The translations under genes were made by a program, and so were the position numbers. The notes under the pieces were generated by a model, which had not been told where the DNA came from, searched no databases, and saw only the letters and a list, made by a program, of their open reading frames with translations. Shown here piece after piece: positions 4,222-6,274 of a stretch of DNA of 6,274 nucleotides. The first letter of the stretch is position 1. Each line of letters opens with the position of its first letter. The stretch is from Clostridiaceae bacterium (GTDB taxonomy: Bacteria > Bacillota > Clostridia > DSM-8532): contig JAAYGP010000116.1 in NCBI GenBank assembly GCA_012727625.1, positions 1 to 6,274 on the forward strand, given 5' to 3'.

Positions 4222-5931
4222 ATGGGAAATGAGTTTGTTACCGTTAATATAAACGGACAAAAGAAAGAGATTAAAAAAGGAACAACAATAGAAAAAATTA
4301 AAAATGAATTTAAAAACAAGGAAAAGGGTATTATTGTGGCAGGCGTTGTTAACAACCAGATCAGGGAGCTGACATACCCGATAACGGAAAACTGCGATAT
4401 TTCATTTGTTGATTTATCTTCATCGGATGGTGTCAGGATTTACAGGCGAAGCCTGATTTTCCTGCTTGTCAAGGCATTCCATGATCTTTTTCCCGAAGAT
4501 GAAATAGAGATTTGCCATTCGGTCAGTAAGGGGTTGTTTTTTGAATCCTCCCGCAAGCAGCATAATGCGGAGGAAGTTCAAATGGTTGAAAATCAAATGA
4601 AAAAACTTGTGGAGCAAAATATTCCGTTCAAAAAAGAAACAATATCGCTGGAAAAAGCCAAACAGCGTCTATTAAACGAAAACAGGCTTGACAAATACGG
4701 CGCCATAAAGTATCGCACAAAACCATATGTCACTTTTTACAAACTTGATGATATGGAAGACTATTTTTACGGTTACATGGTACCGTCCACGGGTTATCTG
4801 ACTCTTTTCGCGCTGGAATATGACAATGAAGGTATTGTGTTGATTTCACCAAACGTATCCAACCCATCCAGTCTTGAAAGTCATGATATTCCTAAAAAAC
4901 TGTTTCAGATATTCAGTGAATACAGGCAGTGGATTAATATTCTTGGTGTTGATAATGTTGGGAAGCTGAATGACATAATTGAGAGAGGAAAAGCCGATGA
5001 GTTTATAAGAATTTCAGAAGCGCTGCATGAGAAAAAAATTGCGCAGATTGCTGATATGATAAAACAGGAAAAGGACAGGATAAAAATAATAATGATTGCG
5101 GGCCCGTCTTCATCAGGTAAAACAACCTTTGCCCAGAGGTTGTCAATTCAGCTTAGGGTAAATGGGTTTGTCCCGGAAAATATTTCATTGGACGATTATT
5201 TTGTGAATAAGGTTGATACACCCCTTGACGAATTCGGAAAGCCTGATTATGAAGCTTTGGAGGCAATTGATTTGAAGCTTTTCAATGAGCAGCTGAATGA
5301 TTTGATTAAGGGTAGGGCGGTTGAGCTTCCAACTTATAATTTTCTTACGGGAAAACGCGAATACAACGGCAGAAACCTCAGGTTAAAAGAGGGGCAGGTT
5401 CTTGTAATAGAGGGGATACATGCCCTGAATCCAAGGCTTACTTCAGAAGTGGACAACGAAAGCAAGTTCAATATTTATATAAGTGCGATTACTTCCATGA
5501 GAATTGACAAACACAACAGAATTCCCACAACTGATCTGAGGTTTATACGCAGAATTGTAAGAGATTTCAGTTTCAGAGGATGTCCGGCTGTAAGAACGAT
5601 AGAAATGTGGCCGTCGGTAAGACGCGGTGAGGAGAAGAATATATTCCCGTTTCAGGAGGAAGCAGATGTGATGTTCAATTCCTCGCTTTTATATGAACTT
5701 GGATTATTAAAAAAATTAATTATGCCGCTTTTAAATGATATTGATAAATCCCGGCCCGAATACTCGGAGAGCAGACGACTAATTGAGTTTTTAGGCTATT
5801 TTCTGGAATTTGAAAGTGACGAAATACCGTTTAATTCAATACTACGCGAATTTATTGGCGGATCATGTTTCTTTAAGAATCAGTTATCTTCAGCGGGTAA
5901 CGATTCCTGCTGCAAGGACTGGGATGTATAA
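4222..5931 (+). CDS. TGS-domain uridine kinase-like nucleoside kinase
   Basis: A 569-residue cytoplasmic protein of the clostridial/bacterial nucleoside kinase family that joins a threonyl-tRNA-synthetase-like N-terminus to a uridine kinase/phosphoribulokinase fold. Residues about 5-65 are a TGS domain. Residues about 70-230 resemble the ThrRS second additional domain (HSVSKGLFFE, 99-108). The kinase domain from about 290 shows Walker A GPSSSGKT (294-301), LDDYF (323-327), EGIHALNP (397-404) and the RFIRRIVRDFSFRG region. It presumably phosphorylates a nucleoside, perhaps uridine or cytidine, with a nucleoside triphosphate; substrate is not provable here. I chose ATG 4222 because GGAGG (4209-4213) lies 8 bases upstream; the in-frame ATG 4216 is only 2 bases from it, and TTG 4207 overlaps it. 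The family core appears to end at FIGGSCFF (544-551), so the final 18 residues, with two adjacent cysteines, look like an extra tail. The dispersed repeat begins 17 bases after the stop. Confidence 0.9.
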   Translation: MGNEFVTVNINGQKKEIKKGTTIEKIKNEFKNKEKGIIVAGVVNNQIRELTYPITENCDISFVDLSSSDGVRIYRRSLIFLLVKAFHDLFPEDEIEICHSVSKGLFFESSRKQHNAEEVQMVENQMKKLVEQNIPFKKETISLEKAKQRLLNENRLDKYGAIKYRTKPYVTFYKLDDMEDYFYGYMVPSTGYLTLFALEYDNEGIVLISPNVSNPSSLESHDIPKKLFQIFSEYRQWINILGVDNVGKLNDIIERGKADEFIRISEALHEKKIAQIADMIKQEKDRIKIIMIAGPSSSGKTTFAQRLSIQLRVNGFVPENISLDDYFVNKVDTPLDEFGKPDYEALEAIDLKLFNEQLNDLIKGRAVELPTYNFLTGKREYNGRNLRLKEGQVLVIEGIHALNPRLTSEVDNESKFNIYISAITSMRIDKHNRIPTTDLRFIRRIVRDFSFRGCPAVRTIEMWPSVRRGEEKNIFPFQEEADVMFNSSLLYELGLLKKLIMPLLNDIDKSRPEYSESRRLIEFLGYFLEFESDEIPFNSILREFIGGSCFFKNQLSSAGNDSCCKDWDV

Positions 5932-5948
5932 AAGCCACAGGGAACAGT

Positions 5949-6021
5949 ATCTCTATGCTTCATTCCGCCAAAGTTTCTTTCTATTGCACAATATTTTTTA
6001 ACAGAACCTGTGAACAGTAAC
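5949..6021 (+). repeat. Dispersed intergenic repeat, copy B
   Basis: This stretch aligns without gaps to 1167-1239 with 64 of 73 bases identical. It contains the exact dyad TATTG-CA-CAATA (5982-5993). The block TTAACAGAACCTGTGAA (5998-6014) is the copy A hairpin with one mismatch. It ends in GTGAACAGTAAC, also found exactly in the thyX leader. It sits between the kinase stop codon and the methyltransferase start. No terminator for the kinase gene is seen here. Confidence 0.8.
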
Positions 6022-6048
6022 AACAGATATGTATATCCAGTTTATTGG

Positions 6049-6086
6049 TTAAAGTAACATGTGGTGGCGGGCATTTGTTGCTTTAA
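6049..6086 (+). other. Hairpin next to the methyltransferase ribosome binding site
   Basis: TTAAAGTAAC (6049-6058) and GTTGCTTTAA (6077-6086) are inverted 10-mers with one T·G pair around an 18-base loop. The 3' arm ends at the start of the AAAGGAAAGG ribosome binding site region (6085-6094). It could modulate translation; no U-tract follows. Confidence 0.4.
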
Positions 6087-6105
6087 AGGAAAGGTTGATT
6101 TATTG

Positions 6106-6274
6106 ATGAGAGTTGACTTGATAGCCACTGCATTATTTGGAGTTGAGTCCGTTGTTGCCAGGGAGTTCAGGCATTTAGGATATGACGAAATAAAAACCGA
6201 AGACGGAAAAGTGACATTCAGGGCTTCCGTATCTGATATTTGCAGAGCTAATCTATGGCTTCGCTGTGCCGACA
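6106..6274 (+). CDS. THUMP-type rRNA methyltransferase, N-terminal fragment
   Basis: The visible 56 residues begin MRVDLIATALFGVESVVARE and continue through LGYDEIKTEDGKVTF to ANLWLRCAD, where the window ends. This is the characteristic N-terminus of class I SAM-dependent RNA methyltransferases of the RlmL/YpsC type: a ferredoxin-like and THUMP RNA-binding region precedes the methyltransferase domain, which is not in the window. The family modifies guanosines in 23S rRNA in the cytoplasm; the exact target is not known here. ATG 6106 is chosen with AAAGGAAAGG (6085-6094) 11 bases upstream. An in-frame TTG at 6103 directly before it is possible. The frame is open to the right edge. Upstream lie repeat copy B and a hairpin, so it may have its own promoter or be read from the kinase gene, 174 bases away. 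Confidence 0.8.
   Translation, partial: MRVDLIATALFGVESVVAREFRHLGYDEIKTEDGKVTFRASVSDICRANLWLRCAD

Noticed and set aside
4081..4222. Known riboswitch or T-box before the kinase gene
   Set aside because: No conserved riboswitch core or T-box sequence was recognised, and neither upstream hairpin is followed by a U-tract.

Overview
The window reads as a piece of chromosome from a low-to-moderate GC Firmicute, most likely an anaerobic member of class Clostridia. The evidence is AT-rich intergenic DNA, strong GGAGG-type ribosome binding sites, sigma-A-like promoters, a flavin-dependent thymidylate synthase (ThyX), and a TGS-domain nucleoside kinase typical of clostridia. This placement is inferred from gene content and style, not from a database match.

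Layout: (1) 1-180 is non-coding, with a weak rightward terminator-like hairpin and a candidate leftward promoter. (2) 181-1161, minus strand, encodes a LacI-family repressor. (3) 1162-1358 is a divergent control region holding a copy of a dispersed repeat, a promoter, a 23-bp dyad inside that promoter, and a LacI/CcpA-type operator just downstream of it. (4) 1359-2762, plus strand, is uxaC (glucuronate isomerase). (5) 2763-3051 is a convergent spacer ending in two hairpins, the second a clear bidirectional terminator. (6) 3052-3705, minus strand, is thyX. (7) 3706-4221 is about 500 bases without a convincing gene, but dense in structure: overlapping opposed promoters, one of them a perfect consensus, inverted repeats and relatives of the dispersed repeat. 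(8) 4222-5931, plus strand, is a TGS/uridine-kinase-like nucleoside kinase. (9) 5932-6105 contains the second good copy of the repeat. (10) 6106 to the right edge is the N-terminus of a THUMP-type rRNA methyltransferase, cut by the window.

The repressor and uxaC form a plausible sugar-acid module: the divergent regulator probably acts at the TTGTAAGCGCTTTCAA operator, which also fits a CcpA cre site, to control uronate catabolism. thyX (dTMP synthesis), the nucleoside kinase (probably nucleoside salvage) and the RNA methyltransferase are housekeeping-type genes with no evident operon link to uxaC.

The least explained feature is a family of short intergenic repeats. Two 73-base copies (1167-1239 and 5949-6021) are 64/73 identical by hand alignment. 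Fragments sharing the dyad TATTGCACAATA or the end block GTGAACAGTAAC occur, partly inverted, between thyX and the kinase gene. All copies lie in leaders or promoter regions. I see no transposase, CRISPR array, tRNA or rRNA, and no convincing multi-gene novel system.
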